Notes under the pieces: generated by a model
The model's database searches: none
What the model saw: only the letters and a program-made list of their open reading frames with translations
What the model was told of the DNA's origin: nothing
Origin: Cryobacterium sp. SO1
GTDB taxonomy: Bacteria; Actinomycetota; Actinomycetes; Actinomycetales; Microbacteriaceae
Assembly (NCBI RefSeq): GCF_004210215.2
Contig: NZ_CP067394.1
Coordinates: 2,170,001-2,234,000, forward strand
Length of the DNA stretch: 64,000 nt
Reading direction: 5' to 3'
Shown here: piece after piece, positions 51,241-59,715 of the stretch
Numbering within the stretch: the stretch's first letter is position 1
How the letters are laid out: the number at the start of each line of letters is the position of its first letter
Position numbers and translations under genes: made by a program

Positions 51241-51687
51241 TCAAGTTAATCGCTTTGCACGCACTTGGACGTCGGAGTCTTCGTATCCGAGATGCTCATA
51301 GAACCCGAGTACTGCTTCGTTGGTCGAACGGACCATCAGCTGAACTTTCACGGCACCGTGGTCGCGCAGCCAGTTTTCTGCTGCCGTCATCAGCTGTCTT
51401 CCCAACCCCGTCCCACGCTGAGTCTCATCAACGGCCAGGTAGTACACCCACCCGCGGTGTCCGTCGTGCCCGACCATCACGGTTCCAACCAACCGGCCGT
51501 CAACGTCGAAAGCGCCAAGCACTGTCGAGGTCACGCCGTCGAGGGCACGCTGCAGGTCGAGCTCGGGTGGATTCCATGGGCGCGTCAGCCCTGCTCTGAT
51601 CCAGAGCGACGTCGCTGCTCCAAAATTCGCCGAAGTTAGGTCGCAAATCTCCAGTTTGGCGTCACCTACGCAATCCAGCGCCCGCAT
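51241..51687 (-). CDS. GNAT acetyltransferase, paralog 1
   Basis: 148 residues from the ATG at 51687. The GNAT fold shows GTVMVGHDGHRGWVYYLAVDETQRGTGLGRQLMTAAENWL (acetyl-CoA loop R/Q-x-x-G-x-G) and VQLMVRSTNEAVLGFYEHLGYE. The family with this signature includes YpeA-like enzymes. It is about 85% identical to the protein at 52942. Repeat copy C (51694-51764) lies immediately upstream of the start. Confidence 0.88.
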   Translation of the reverse strand: MRALDCVGDAKLEICDLTSANFGAATSLWIRAGLTRPWNPPELDLQRALDGVTSTVLGAFDVDGRLVGTVMVGHDGHRGWVYYLAVDETQRGTGLGRQLMTAAENWLRDHGAVKVQLMVRSTNEAVLGFYEHLGYEDSDVQVRAKRLT

Positions 51688-51693
51688 GAGGTT

Positions 51694-51764
51694 CCCTTGC
51701 GACACTCGACGAGCTCCATCCTGGGAAGGCGACTTTTGCGCTCGACCTGCGTCGCTGACCGTCC
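51694..51764. repeat. Dispersed ~72-bp direct repeat, copy C
   Basis: Same orientation as copies A (37189) and B (39566), with a few more differences. It sits between a GNAT start and the stop of the P-loop kinase gene. Confidence 0.82.
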
Positions 51765-51766
51765 CT

Positions 51767-52369
51767 CTATAGAGATGTCGGGTAGAGGACGTCTGCGTGC
51801 GCACGTGGAGAGAACTGATCCTGGAAGTCACGCTCATTGGGTATCCACACGTCGCGCCACAGGCCCTCATGGTTTCTCCCTAGCTTTGCGTCTCTCGCTA
51901 GTCCGCGTCGAGCTGCCGTTTGCAGGTCAACGTCGCACCAGATAGCGAGGTCGATTGTCGGAAGTGCTTCGGGATGGAACAGACCGATCAGATCGACTGC
52001 GAGGACTTGTGCGTCCGGCAGCGATTCGGGTTCCCCGAGTCCCCTTCGGGTCCAGTCGTATCGCCGGAACATGCTGGGCCGTCCCTCTCGTAATGGGGCC
52101 AGGACTTCCGAAACAAGCCGCGACCGCTCCACACCGTCCCAGTCTGACGATCGCCTGTGGGAGCGGGAAGGGTCAAGGAAGTCGTCCCCACGCATTCTCA
52201 CCGCACCAGGCAGGGCGTCGACGATCTGACGAGTGAGAGTGGATTTGCCGGAGCCGCAATAGCCGGATACGCCTACCACGATCGGCCTACCTGTCCGTCG
52301 GCGTTGAACTTCAATTCGGTCGATCAGCTCGTCTAGTTCCACATCACGATCGTAATGAGAATTCAACAT
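51767..52369 (-). CDS. P-loop kinase, uridine-kinase-like
   Basis: 200 residues from the ATG at 52369. Walker A is GVSGYCGSGKST (about residues 27-38), then GDDFLDPSRSHRRSSDWDG, RYDWTRR and AIWCDVD, matching uridine kinase/(d)NTP kinase-like hydrolases. The substrate is unclear. Its start lies within the last 26 bases of the peroxiredoxin-like gene, which suggests coupling. Confidence 0.82.
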   Translation of the reverse strand: MLNSHYDRDVELDELIDRIEVQRRRTGRPIVVGVSGYCGSGKSTLTRQIVDALPGAVRMRGDDFLDPSRSHRRSSDWDGVERSRLVSEVLAPLREGRPSMFRRYDWTRRGLGEPESLPDAQVLAVDLIGLFHPEALPTIDLAIWCDVDLQTAARRGLARDAKLGRNHEGLWRDVWIPNERDFQDQFSPRAHADVLYPTSL

Positions 52370-52878
52370 CGCTCCAATGAGGTCCCGATGGGCGTTCCGC
52401 CGGGAAAACGGGATAAAACACGTGCCTGATGGTTTCCCCGTCAATAGCAAGAGTCATGCGTTTCAGCAGCGTCAAGCCTTCGACCGTAAAGGTGGGAAGG
52501 TTGAGCACCGCAGCCAATCGCCCCTCCTCATCCGAGAGGAGTGGGTAGGGCAGATGCAGTCGTTCGACGGCTTCGCGTTGATAGGCCGAGCTCTGCACCG
52601 AGAGCCCGATCACGTTTTGGGCGCCCGCCTCATTGAGTTCAACCAAGCTGTCACGAAAGCCGCATGCTTCGGCAGTACATCCTTTTGCTCCGGGGATGTC
52701 TGCCCATCCGATTGGCTCGGACTGGCCAGGGACGCCCGTTCGTGGATAGATGAACATGATCCAACGCCCGGTCGAGCATTTTGTCATGCTCACCTCGCCG
52801 CCCGATGTCGGGCAGGTGCAATCCGATCAGGTGATCCGCGGCACCGTCATCGATAGGCGTTGGAAGGGTTTTCGTCAT
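52344..52878 (-). pseudogene. Peroxiredoxin-like protein with frameshift
   Basis: The first frame (from the ATG at 52878) gives LPTPIDDGAADHLIGLHLPDI, the typical beginning. The second frame (to 52344) gives FIYPRTGVPG..GWADIPGAKGCTAEACGFRDS, with the peroxidatic-type cysteine region, and a normal C-terminus. The two join if one base is gained or lost near 52796-52812, where the coding strand reads GGGCGGCG. It could be decay or a sequencing slip. Confidence 0.78.
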
Positions 52879-52941
52879 GTGGTTCTATTTCGTGATGTAG
52901 TCGAGGTCAGACCCGCGAAGGATAAGGTCAGCCGCAACCAT

Positions 52942-53352
52942 TTAGGTCAGTCGCTTTGATCGAACCTGAATATCGGCGTCTTCGTAGCCGAGGTGCTCAT
53001 AGAAGCCGAGTACTGCCTCGTTGGTCGAGCGAATCATGAGTTGAATTTTCACAGCTCCGTGTTCGCGCAGCCAGTTTTCCGCCGCCGACATCAGCTGTCT
53101 TCCTAAACCGGTTCCACGCTGACTCTCATCAACGGCCAGGTAATACACCCAGCCGCGGTGTCCGTCATGTCCGACCATCACGGTTCCGGTCAATCGGTCG
53201 TTGTCGAAGGCCCCTAGTACGGTTGAAGTCAGGCCGTCGAGTGCGCGCTGCAGGTCAATCTCGGGTGGATTCCACGGGCGGGTCAGCCCTGATCCGTGCC
53301 AGAGCAATGTCGCTGCCCCGATGTTCGCCGAAGTAAGGTCGCGAATGTGCAT
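52942..53352 (-). CDS. GNAT acetyltransferase, paralog 2
   Basis: 136 residues. It begins MHIRDLTSANIGAATLLWHGSG and shares nearly all of its length with the protein at 51241, including the acetyl-CoA loop QRGTGLGRQLM and the NEAVLGFYEHLGYEDADIQVRSKRLT end. The two copies lie in the same orientation 1.7 kb apart and probably arose by duplication or parallel acquisition. Confidence 0.88.
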   Translation of the reverse strand: MHIRDLTSANIGAATLLWHGSGLTRPWNPPEIDLQRALDGLTSTVLGAFDNDRLTGTVMVGHDGHRGWVYYLAVDESQRGTGLGRQLMSAAENWLREHGAVKIQLMIRSTNEAVLGFYEHLGYEDADIQVRSKRLT

Positions 53353-53440
53353 GACTATAGTGTGCCGTCATCGTCGCAGACCCAGCACCGCAAGACGTCC
53401 AGCTCTACGGGATGCGTGAAAATATCGATACTCATTGGAC

Positions 53441-54067
53441 TCAGGCTTGGGACGTAGCGATGGCGTGCGGGCTGACCCATGCGAGCAAAGGCCTCTCGAT
53501 GATTGCGGCAAGCCGCTCGTAGCCGGCCGCGTCCGGATGATATCCGTCGCCCTCGCGCACTTGGCGGCGCCAGACGGAGTCGGCCACGGTGCTCTCGAAG
53601 CACTCGAGATAGGGGATGTCCACGCTTCCCGCTTCTTCACGAAGGGCGTCACTCAAAGCCGAGATTCGCTCGTTCTGGGCATCATCGTCGACTGCCGGCG
53701 GTCCAATGAACATCAGCTCGGTAGGTCCGCTGGCAATGCGGATGCTGCGAAGCGCGGCCACGCTGTCAGCGCGGCTGACTCGGGTACTTTCGTTTTCCAA
53801 AATCGTGTCGTTGACACCATATGAGACGACGATCCGTGGGAGCTCAGCCTGCGCGAGTCGTGGCGCGACCTCGCGAGCCAGTCGTTCGCAGATCAGAAGC
53901 GAAGTATCGCGGCGGACACCCAAGTTGTATGTCGTCAGCGGCAGTCCTCGCCGGCGTGACTCGTTGGCGATTCGACCGACCCACCCCAGACCAGCTGAGT
54001 CGCCGAGCCCGGCAACGAAGGAGTCGCCGACGAAGCAGACACGCACATCAGGAATAGAAATAGACAT
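53441..54067 (-). CDS. SGNH/GDSL hydrolase
   Basis: 208 residues. Block I reads VCFVGDSFVAGLGD (catalytic Ser), block III has VSYGVNDT (Asn), and block V has GDGYHPDAAGYERLA (Asp/His). No signal peptide is seen, so it is intracellular. The family includes esterases and lipases, and the substrate is not predictable. It is four bases downstream of the ABM-type gene on the same strand. Confidence 0.88.
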   Translation of the reverse strand: MSISIPDVRVCFVGDSFVAGLGDSAGLGWVGRIANESRRRGLPLTTYNLGVRRDTSLLICERLAREVAPRLAQAELPRIVVSYGVNDTILENESTRVSRADSVAALRSIRIASGPTELMFIGPPAVDDDAQNERISALSDALREEAGSVDIPYLECFESTVADSVWRRQVREGDGYHPDAAGYERLAAIIERPLLAWVSPHAIATSQA

Positions 54068-54070
54068 GAC

Positions 54071-54393
54071 TCAGCTTATGTAGGAGGCCCGCGGGTCTCC
54101 CTTTTCTGGCACGGTTTCGAAGTGCTCAACTAGGGGGAACGGCTCGTAGAAGTGGTGCAGAAGGGCACGCCACGCCTGGTATTGATCGGATTGCCTGAAT
54201 CCGATCGTGTGGTCGTCGAGGTGCTGCCACTCAACGAGCAACAAGTATGTGCTGCGAGATTCGATCGACCGAGACAGCGTGAGGCTTCGACACCCGGGCA
54301 TCGACGCGATGATGAACCTCGCCTCGGCGAAAGCGATCTCGAATTCATCTTCCCGGCCGGAATGACGGGCAAAAGAGCATGTTCGGTTATCAC
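54071..54393 (-). pseudogene. Antibiotic biosynthesis monooxygenase-like (ABM) gene with frameshift
   Basis: A GTG at 54393 opens ITEHALLPVIP, the normal start. The frame then shifts near 54355-54363 (CCGGCCGGG), after which GREDEFEIAFAEARFIIASMPGCRSLTLSRSIE..YLLLVEWQHLDDHTIGFR..YQAWRALLHHFYEPFP follows to the stop at 54071. One missing base explains it. The family forms a small ferredoxin-like barrel (heme or quinone oxidation). The alternative is a shorter intact protein from the ATG at 54409, whose N-terminus does not fit. Confidence 0.75.
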
Positions 54394-54429
54394 CTAAACA
54401 GTGTCCCATTCAAGGTTCCCGTCAGCGTC

Positions 54430-54687
54430 TCACTCCTGAGCTGTCGGTGGCCCAACGCTCCCGGAGTTGCGGAGAGCATCTTCGATTTCCGAGTCCTTGA
54501 ATCCAGCCACCTGGAGCGAATCGCGAATCCGCGCATCGGAAAGCTCTTGCCTTCTCCGCGCTCGCTCTGCAGAGCGAGTCAGTCGCCAATATCTGAATAG
54601 CTTGGTTGCCAGGATCACCGCATAGAGCGCGATTCCAAAGACGACCAGTGAGAGCACGGCCCCAGCGAATGCGGTCACAATCTCCAC
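54430..54687 (-). CDS. Small single-helix membrane protein
   Basis: 85 residues from the GTG at 54687 (GAAAGGA eight bases upstream). One membrane helix (about 8-30) is followed by a basic amphipathic region (RYWRLTRSAERARRRQELSDARIRDSL) and an acidic end with a UBA-like VAGFKDSEIEDALRNSG. The function is unknown. Confidence 0.6.
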   Translation of the reverse strand: MEIVTAFAGAVLSLVVFGIALYAVILATKLFRYWRLTRSAERARRRQELSDARIRDSLQVAGFKDSEIEDALRNSGSVGPPTAQE

Positions 54688-54939
54688 TGCGAGGATCCTT
54701 TCTTGAGCTCCGTCCCGGCCACACGTAACTGTTTTGAACAGGTGGGATGCGAGCGGAGGACCCAAAGCGATTCCCCGATGTCCCCCTCGGTAAGCCACAG
54801 CCTATTGCCGCGGCCCCGCATACCCAACCCAAGGCTCCGGCTCCGATGCATCTCGACAAGCACTCGGCCAGACTGCCAAGCTCGCTGGCCACTCACCAAC
54901 AAACGCCTGCACAAGGTTCGGCTGGCGGCACGAGGGCTA

Positions 54940-55374
54940 TCAGTCTGCCTGGCTGAGCACCTCAATCAATTGGAACCGCTCCAGCACGACGAGCGTTTCG
55001 TTATCGACCGTGAAGTCTGGGTTATCGAGGAAGTCGCGCATCTCCGCGCTGTGCCAGAAGGCTTCGTGACCGCGCCGCCAGGCGGCCACGGAGTCGAATC
55101 CTTCGCCCTCTTCGCGCGCATGCTCGAGGCCGACGTCAGCAAGTCGGACAATCTCGACCGAAACCGTCTGGATAGTCGCCACCGCGGCAACGTTTGAATC
55201 CACGACCGTTTGCATGTTCCCAATGATCGGCAGCGGTTCGTCCACTATCGAGTACTCCACGAGTGTCGAGCTGGTGGAGGTCTTCGTGCCGGCCAGGATG
55301 GCGCCGACCAGCCGATCCCGAAGCGGGCCTGGAAAACCGAACTCAGCAATCTGGAATTCGCCGTGGTTAGCCAT
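54940..55374 (-). CDS. ASCH-domain protein
   Basis: 144 residues. FGFPGPLRDRLVGAILAGTKTSTSSTL is the ASCH N-terminal helix-strand pattern, followed by a beta-barrel (GNMQTVVDSN, then VATIQTVSVEIVRLADV) and a typical GFDSVAAWRRGHEAFW section. The PUA-like fold binds RNA or modified nucleosides; some members hydrolyse N4-acetylcytidine. The role here is unknown. Confidence 0.85.
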   Translation of the reverse strand: MANHGEFQIAEFGFPGPLRDRLVGAILAGTKTSTSSTLVEYSIVDEPLPIIGNMQTVVDSNVAAVATIQTVSVEIVRLADVGLEHAREEGEGFDSVAAWRRGHEAFWHSAEMRDFLDNPDFTVDNETLVVLERFQLIEVLSQAD

Positions 55375-55759
55375 GAGGCGATTTTAGGTCCCGCGGCTCG
55401 CGACCCTGAGCCGTAAGGCGTTCCAAAATGCCACCCAGCTGTTCAACGCCGGCTCGAAGCCCTGGCGACGAATTATGTGCCCCATGAAGGTCCCCCTTAC
55501 GGACGCCTCGGCTCCCAATCGAAGGAGGCCAGCGAACGGGTCGACTGGAAGGGTCACGACCGACACCATTTCGTGAATCTCAGCTCCTATTTCTCGTGCC
55601 GGGGCACGTCCCGCCAGGTGGTGGAGTTTCTCGACGCCGTGTTCTCGGAGGATAGCGTGTGGCCTCGAACGGCCCGGCAACTGGAATCGACACGTTTCGT
55701 TCACCGTCGCGTCATAGGAAAGCCAGGATCATGACACCACCGAAGACGACCCTTGAGCA
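55375..55759. other. Intergenic stretch, no gene recognised
   Basis: About 385 bases before the transporter operon. A minus-strand frame (55384-55704) and a plus-strand frame (55477-55734) are open but show no family pattern, no ribosome site and no membrane or repeat structure. I do not annotate either. Confidence 0.5.
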
Positions 55760-55773
55760 TGAAAGCGCTTACA
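55760..55773. promoter_or_regulatory. cre-like operator before the transporter operon
   Basis: TGAAAGCGCTTACA matches the LacI/CcpA-family consensus (TGWAARCGYTWNCA type) and is a near-palindrome around GCGC. It lies 41 bases upstream of the binding-protein start. The LacI regulator at the end of the same operon is the probable binder. Confidence 0.75.
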
Positions 55774-55813
55774 AGCGCAAGACCGCGTTTATTACACATC
55801 AGAGGGAATCTTC

Positions 55814-56884
55814 ATGCAACAGATAGTTGTTCTCCGCACCATCGCAGTTGCGATGGCCGCCACCTTCGTTCTCTCCGGGTGCTCACAGGGTACTGGGGGC
55901 CCGGCCGCGGGCGATGCGTCCGGACCGCTCATCGTCTATTCCAACTCGGTCTCCGATGGACGTGGCGAGTGGCTTGTAGAGAAGGCGGCAACCGCGGGCT
56001 TCGAGATTGAATTCGTCGACATGGGTGGCGGGGACGTGCAGAACCGCATCGTCGCGGAGGTGAACAATCCCATCGCCGATGTCGTGTTCGGGCCGAACAA
56101 CGTCGTGTTCGAGAACATGAAGGCCGCAGACGCGCTCGAGCCATACACACCGGAGTGGGCCGGGCTCGTCGACGCCACGGTCGCGGACGGCGACGACGAG
56201 AACTTCTGGCCGATCGTGAAGGAACCGATCATGCTCGTGTACGATTCCGCCGCATACCCCGGCGGCGAAGGTGCGCCCGAAGACTGGACCGACCTCTGGG
56301 AGAAGGAGGAGTTCCACGGCCTCTACGAGACGAGCACCAGCCTGAGCGGCGGCACGACCCAAATGGTTGTCACGGGCATCCTCACCCGCTACCAGGACGA
56401 AGCCGGATACCTCGGAATCAGCGACGAGGGCTGGACCGCCATCGAACAGTTCTACGCCAACGGCAGCCCCTCGGTCGAGGCCACCGACCTATACGCACGA
56501 ATGGCCGACGAGAGCGTGACAATGGGCCAGATGTGGCTCGCCGGCAAGGTCAGCCGCGAGGAAGAATACGGCGTCACTACCAAAGCCGTTTACCCGGAGG
56601 TCGGCGTGCCGATCGTCTACCAGCACATCGGACTCGTGGCCGGAAACGACAAGCCGGAGGCCTCCCGGGAGTTTATCGACTGGTTCGGCAGCGCCCCGGT
56701 GCAGGCCGAGTGGTCACAGGAGTTCTTCACCGCACCGACCAATGAAGACGCACTCACGGGCGCAGACGCGGCAGCGGTCGAGGTCACCAATTCCTTCGCG
56801 CAGCAGGACATCGATTGGGAGTTTGTCGCCGCGAACCTACCGTCGTGGGTCGAAGAGATCGAACTGAAGTACCTGGGCCAGTAA
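55814..56884 (+). CDS. ABC transporter substrate-binding lipoprotein
   Basis: 356 residues. The lipoprotein signal has a hydrophobic stretch and lipobox LSGC (about residues 21-24). The mature part is a type 2 periplasmic-binding fold: IVYSNSVSDGRGEWLVEKA, VDMGGGDVQNRIVAEVNNPIADVVFG and then VYQHIGLVAGNDKPEASREFIDWFGS near the C-terminus. This resembles Fe(III)/2-aminoethylphosphonate/spermidine-type binding proteins. With a glycerophosphodiesterase in the operon, a phosphodiester or phosphorylated ligand is plausible (inference). The stop overlaps the ATPase start. Confidence 0.87.
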   Translation: MQQIVVLRTIAVAMAATFVLSGCSQGTGGPAAGDASGPLIVYSNSVSDGRGEWLVEKAATAGFEIEFVDMGGGDVQNRIVAEVNNPIADVVFGPNNVVFENMKAADALEPYTPEWAGLVDATVADGDDENFWPIVKEPIMLVYDSAAYPGGEGAPEDWTDLWEKEEFHGLYETSTSLSGGTTQMVVTGILTRYQDEAGYLGISDEGWTAIEQFYANGSPSVEATDLYARMADESVTMGQMWLAGKVSREEEYGVTTKAVYPEVGVPIVYQHIGLVAGNDKPEASREFIDWFGSAPVQAEWSQEFFTAPTNEDALTGADAAAVEVTNSFAQQDIDWEFVAANLPSWVEEIELKYLGQ

Positions 56885-57966
56885 TGATCACCCTTTCGAA
56901 CATCCAGGTTCGCTTCGGCGACTTCACCGCACTGGCTGATTTCTCACTGACGGTTCGGGAGGGTGAGTTCTTCACCCTCCTGGGCCCGTCGGGCTGTGGA
57001 AAGACGACGGCGCTCCGCACGCTCGCCGGCCTTGTCGCACCAACGAGCGGCAGCATCTCCATCGCCGACCGCGACGTGACCCGACTGAGAAGTGACCAGC
57101 GCGAACTCGGCATGGTTTTTCAGAACTACGCGCTGTTTCCCAGTCTCAGCGTCGAAGAGAACATCGCTTTCGGCCTCAAGGCACGACACACGCCGAAACG
57201 AGAGGTGCGGGAGCGCGTCGACGCAATCGCCCGGGACGTGAACCTCAGCCCCGCGCAGCTGCAGAAGAACGTGTCCGAGCTCTCCGGCGGGCAGCAGCAG
57301 CGAGTCGCGATCGCGCGTTCCCTCGTGATGCACCCGAAAATCCTGCTGCTCGATGAACCCCTGTCGAACCTCGACGCCAAGTTGCGCCAGCAATTGCGCG
57401 TGCAGCTCAAGCAATTGCAGCGCCAGTTCGGCATCACTACGGTCTACGTGACCCACGACCAGGACGAGGCCATGACGATGTCCGATCGCGTGGCCGTGAT
57501 GAACAACGGCCGCATCGAGCAGATCGGCACCCCGCAGGAGGTCTACGCGCGCTCAGCGACGGAGTTCGTCTGCACCTTCATCGGCGACGCCAATCGGCTC
57601 ACGCCCGCGCTCACGGCACGCCTCGCCGCCCGGTCCGCCGGGCAACTCTCGGCCGACGCGCCGAGCTACGTGCGCACCGAGAAAGTTACGCTGCTCGATG
57701 ACAGCGCCGTGGCAACCGGCGCGACAGCCGAGGGATTCATCGCGGAGCGTGCATATCAGGGCACGAGTTCCACCTACACCGTCGATTGTGAAGCGGACGG
57801 CTCACTGCGCGCGATCGTCCTTGAGAAGGGGGACTCCGGCCATGTGGTCGGTAAGCGCGTGCGCGTCGAGATCCCGACCGAGCACGTTCTGCAGTACCAG
57901 GTGACAGACGAGTCAGCCTTCGCGGGCGCTGACCCGCAGCTCGTGTCAGCGGGGTCGACGCTGTGA
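56884..57966 (+). CDS. ABC transporter ATP-binding protein
   Basis: 360 residues. Walker A GPSGCGKTT (about residues 35-43), Q-loop MVFQNYALFPSLSVEENI, signature ELSGGQQQRVAIARSLVMHPKILLLDEPLSNLD and the H-loop VYVTHDQDEAMTM are intact. The C-terminal TOBE-like region matches PotA/FbpC-type ATPases. It starts at an ATG sharing a base with the upstream stop and ends overlapping the permease GTG. It energises import through the double permease. Confidence 0.92.
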   Translation: MITLSNIQVRFGDFTALADFSLTVREGEFFTLLGPSGCGKTTALRTLAGLVAPTSGSISIADRDVTRLRSDQRELGMVFQNYALFPSLSVEENIAFGLKARHTPKREVRERVDAIARDVNLSPAQLQKNVSELSGGQQQRVAIARSLVMHPKILLLDEPLSNLDAKLRQQLRVQLKQLQRQFGITTVYVTHDQDEAMTMSDRVAVMNNGRIEQIGTPQEVYARSATEFVCTFIGDANRLTPALTARLAARSAGQLSADAPSYVRTEKVTLLDDSAVATGATAEGFIAERAYQGTSSTYTVDCEADGSLRAIVLEKGDSGHVVGKRVRVEIPTEHVLQYQVTDESAFAGADPQLVSAGSTL

Positions 57967-59684
57967 GATCCGCACAGCGGATGCTGCGGCATCCGCTATT
58001 TCTCGTCATCACCGTCGTGCTGCTCTGGTTTATCGCTGCCTTCCTCGTACTGCCCAACGTCACGGTATTGCGGTCGGTGTTTGTTGCGCCCGACGGTTCA
58101 CTGACGCTGAGGTCTATTGACCGGCTCCTTGGCTCGGAGCGGGCGATGAACTCGCTCCGTAATAGCTTTCTGCTCGCCGTCATACTGTCGGTGACCGTGA
58201 ACGCCGTGGGAATCTTCATTGTTCTCGTCACTCGGTTCTACGACATCAAGGGCGCTAGCGTGCTGTGGCTCGGTTATGCGACGACCCTCATCTACGGCGG
58301 CATCGTGCTGGTTTCCGGCTACAAGACGGTGTACGGCTCGAATGGCATCATCACCAATGCCCTGCTCGCGGCCTTTCCCGACTTCGACCCCAACTGGTTT
58401 TCGGGCATGTTCGCGGTGGTGTTCGTTATGACGTTCGCCGCGACGGGGAACCATCTATTGTTTCTCTCTGCGGCAATAGCTCGCGTCGATTTTCAAACCG
58501 TTGAAGCAGCACGAATGATGGGCGCCTCAAACTGGAGCGTGCTGCGCAAGGTCGTACTGCCGGTGATCAAGCCGATGATCTACGCGATCACGATCCTCAC
58601 TTTCCTCGGTGGACTGGGAGCGCTGGCCGCGCCCCAAGTTTTGGGCGGCAGCGGGTTCCAGACCATCACCCCAATGATCCTCTCCTTCGCCAATAGCCCG
58701 ACTTCGCGGGACCTCTCGGCGACGCTCGCGATCATCCTGGGCATCTCCTCGGTCGTGCTGCTCGTCGTTCTCAATCGCATGGAGAAGGGTGGCGTCTATT
58801 TCTCTGTCTCGAAAGTCCCCACGAGCCTGCAGAAGCAGCGCATCAGTAACCCGGTAGCGAATGTCGCAGTGCACATCGTTGCCTACGCCCTGTTCACTCT
58901 CTACGTACTCCCACCGGCGCTCATCGTGCTCTTCTCGTTCACAGACGCGAGATCGATCAACTCAGGCACGATCACGCTGGACAGCTTCACCCTGCAGAAT
59001 TACGTCACCGTGCTCACCACCGAGAGCGGCTATAAGCCGTTTCTCGTGAGCGTCGCATACAGCGCCGTCACGGCCGCCGTCGTGATCGTCCTCATGCTCT
59101 TCACCGCGCGAATGATTCAGCGCTACCGCAACGCGTTGACAATCGCGATGGAGTACTTGCTGCACATCCCCTGGATTCTTCCCTCGACCATGGTCGCCCT
59201 CGGTCTCGTAATGACGTTCGACCGCCCACAGGCAGCCGTCTTCGGGTGGGTGCTCACGGGCACAGTTGGCATCCTCGCGCTCGCATACGTGATCGGAAAG
59301 ATCCCGTTTACCTTCCGATTGCTCAAGGCCGCGTTCTCCGGCGTGCCCGACAACATCGAGGATGCCGCGGCGATCCTCGGCGCGAGTCCGATGTACACCT
59401 TCCGCAGAGTGGTGTTCCCGCTCGTGCTCCCGACGGCGGCGGCGCTCACGGCGCTCAACTTCAACAGCCTGCTCGACGACTACGACACCGCGGTCTTCCT
59501 CGCCCACCCGCTCTTCCAGCCGCTCGGCCTGGTGATCAAGAGCGCCACGAGCGGCGAGACGATCAACGATTCAACGGCGCTGACATTCGTCTACACCGTG
59601 TTGCTCATGGTCATCTCCGCGTTCACGATGTGGCTGGTCTACGGGCGTTCCGGCAAGCGCCGCGCGACGCCGTCGCACTCCTGA
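57963..59684 (+). CDS. ABC transporter permease, fused double domain (FbpB-like)
   Basis: 573 residues with two copies of the binding-protein-dependent permease domain, about twelve membrane helices in all. Each half has the EAA-type loop (EAARMMGASNWSVLRKVVLPVIKP near residue 183; EDAAAILGASPMYTFRRVVFPLVLP near residue 469). Fusion of the two permeases is common in the Fe3+/phosphonate importer group. GTG start overlapping the ATPase stop. Confidence 0.92.
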   Translation: MRSAQRMLRHPLFLVITVVLLWFIAAFLVLPNVTVLRSVFVAPDGSLTLRSIDRLLGSERAMNSLRNSFLLAVILSVTVNAVGIFIVLVTRFYDIKGASVLWLGYATTLIYGGIVLVSGYKTVYGSNGIITNALLAAFPDFDPNWFSGMFAVVFVMTFAATGNHLLFLSAAIARVDFQTVEAARMMGASNWSVLRKVVLPVIKPMIYAITILTFLGGLGALAAPQVLGGSGFQTITPMILSFANSPTSRDLSATLAIILGISSVVLLVVLNRMEKGGVYFSVSKVPTSLQKQRISNPVANVAVHIVAYALFTLYVLPPALIVLFSFTDARSINSGTITLDSFTLQNYVTVLTTESGYKPFLVSVAYSAVTAAVVIVLMLFTARMIQRYRNALTIAMEYLLHIPWILPSTMVALGLVMTFDRPQAAVFGWVLTGTVGILALAYVIGKIPFTFRLLKAAFSGVPDNIEDAAAILGASPMYTFRRVVFPLVLPTAAALTALNFNSLLDDYDTAVFLAHPLFQPLGLVIKSATSGETINDSTALTFVYTVLLMVISAFTMWLVYGRSGKRRATPSHS

Positions 59685-59715
59685 GCAACTCCAACCCCGA
59701 CACGAAAGAAACCCT

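Noticed and set aside
36481..54067. Integron-like gene cassette array defined by the 72-bp repeats
   Set aside because: No integron integrase, no attC core motifs recognised, and repeat spacing (2.3 and 12 kb) does not match single-gene cassettes.
55384..55734. Two overlapping open frames on opposite strands
   Set aside because: No ribosome site, family pattern or membrane segment on either; treated as non-coding.
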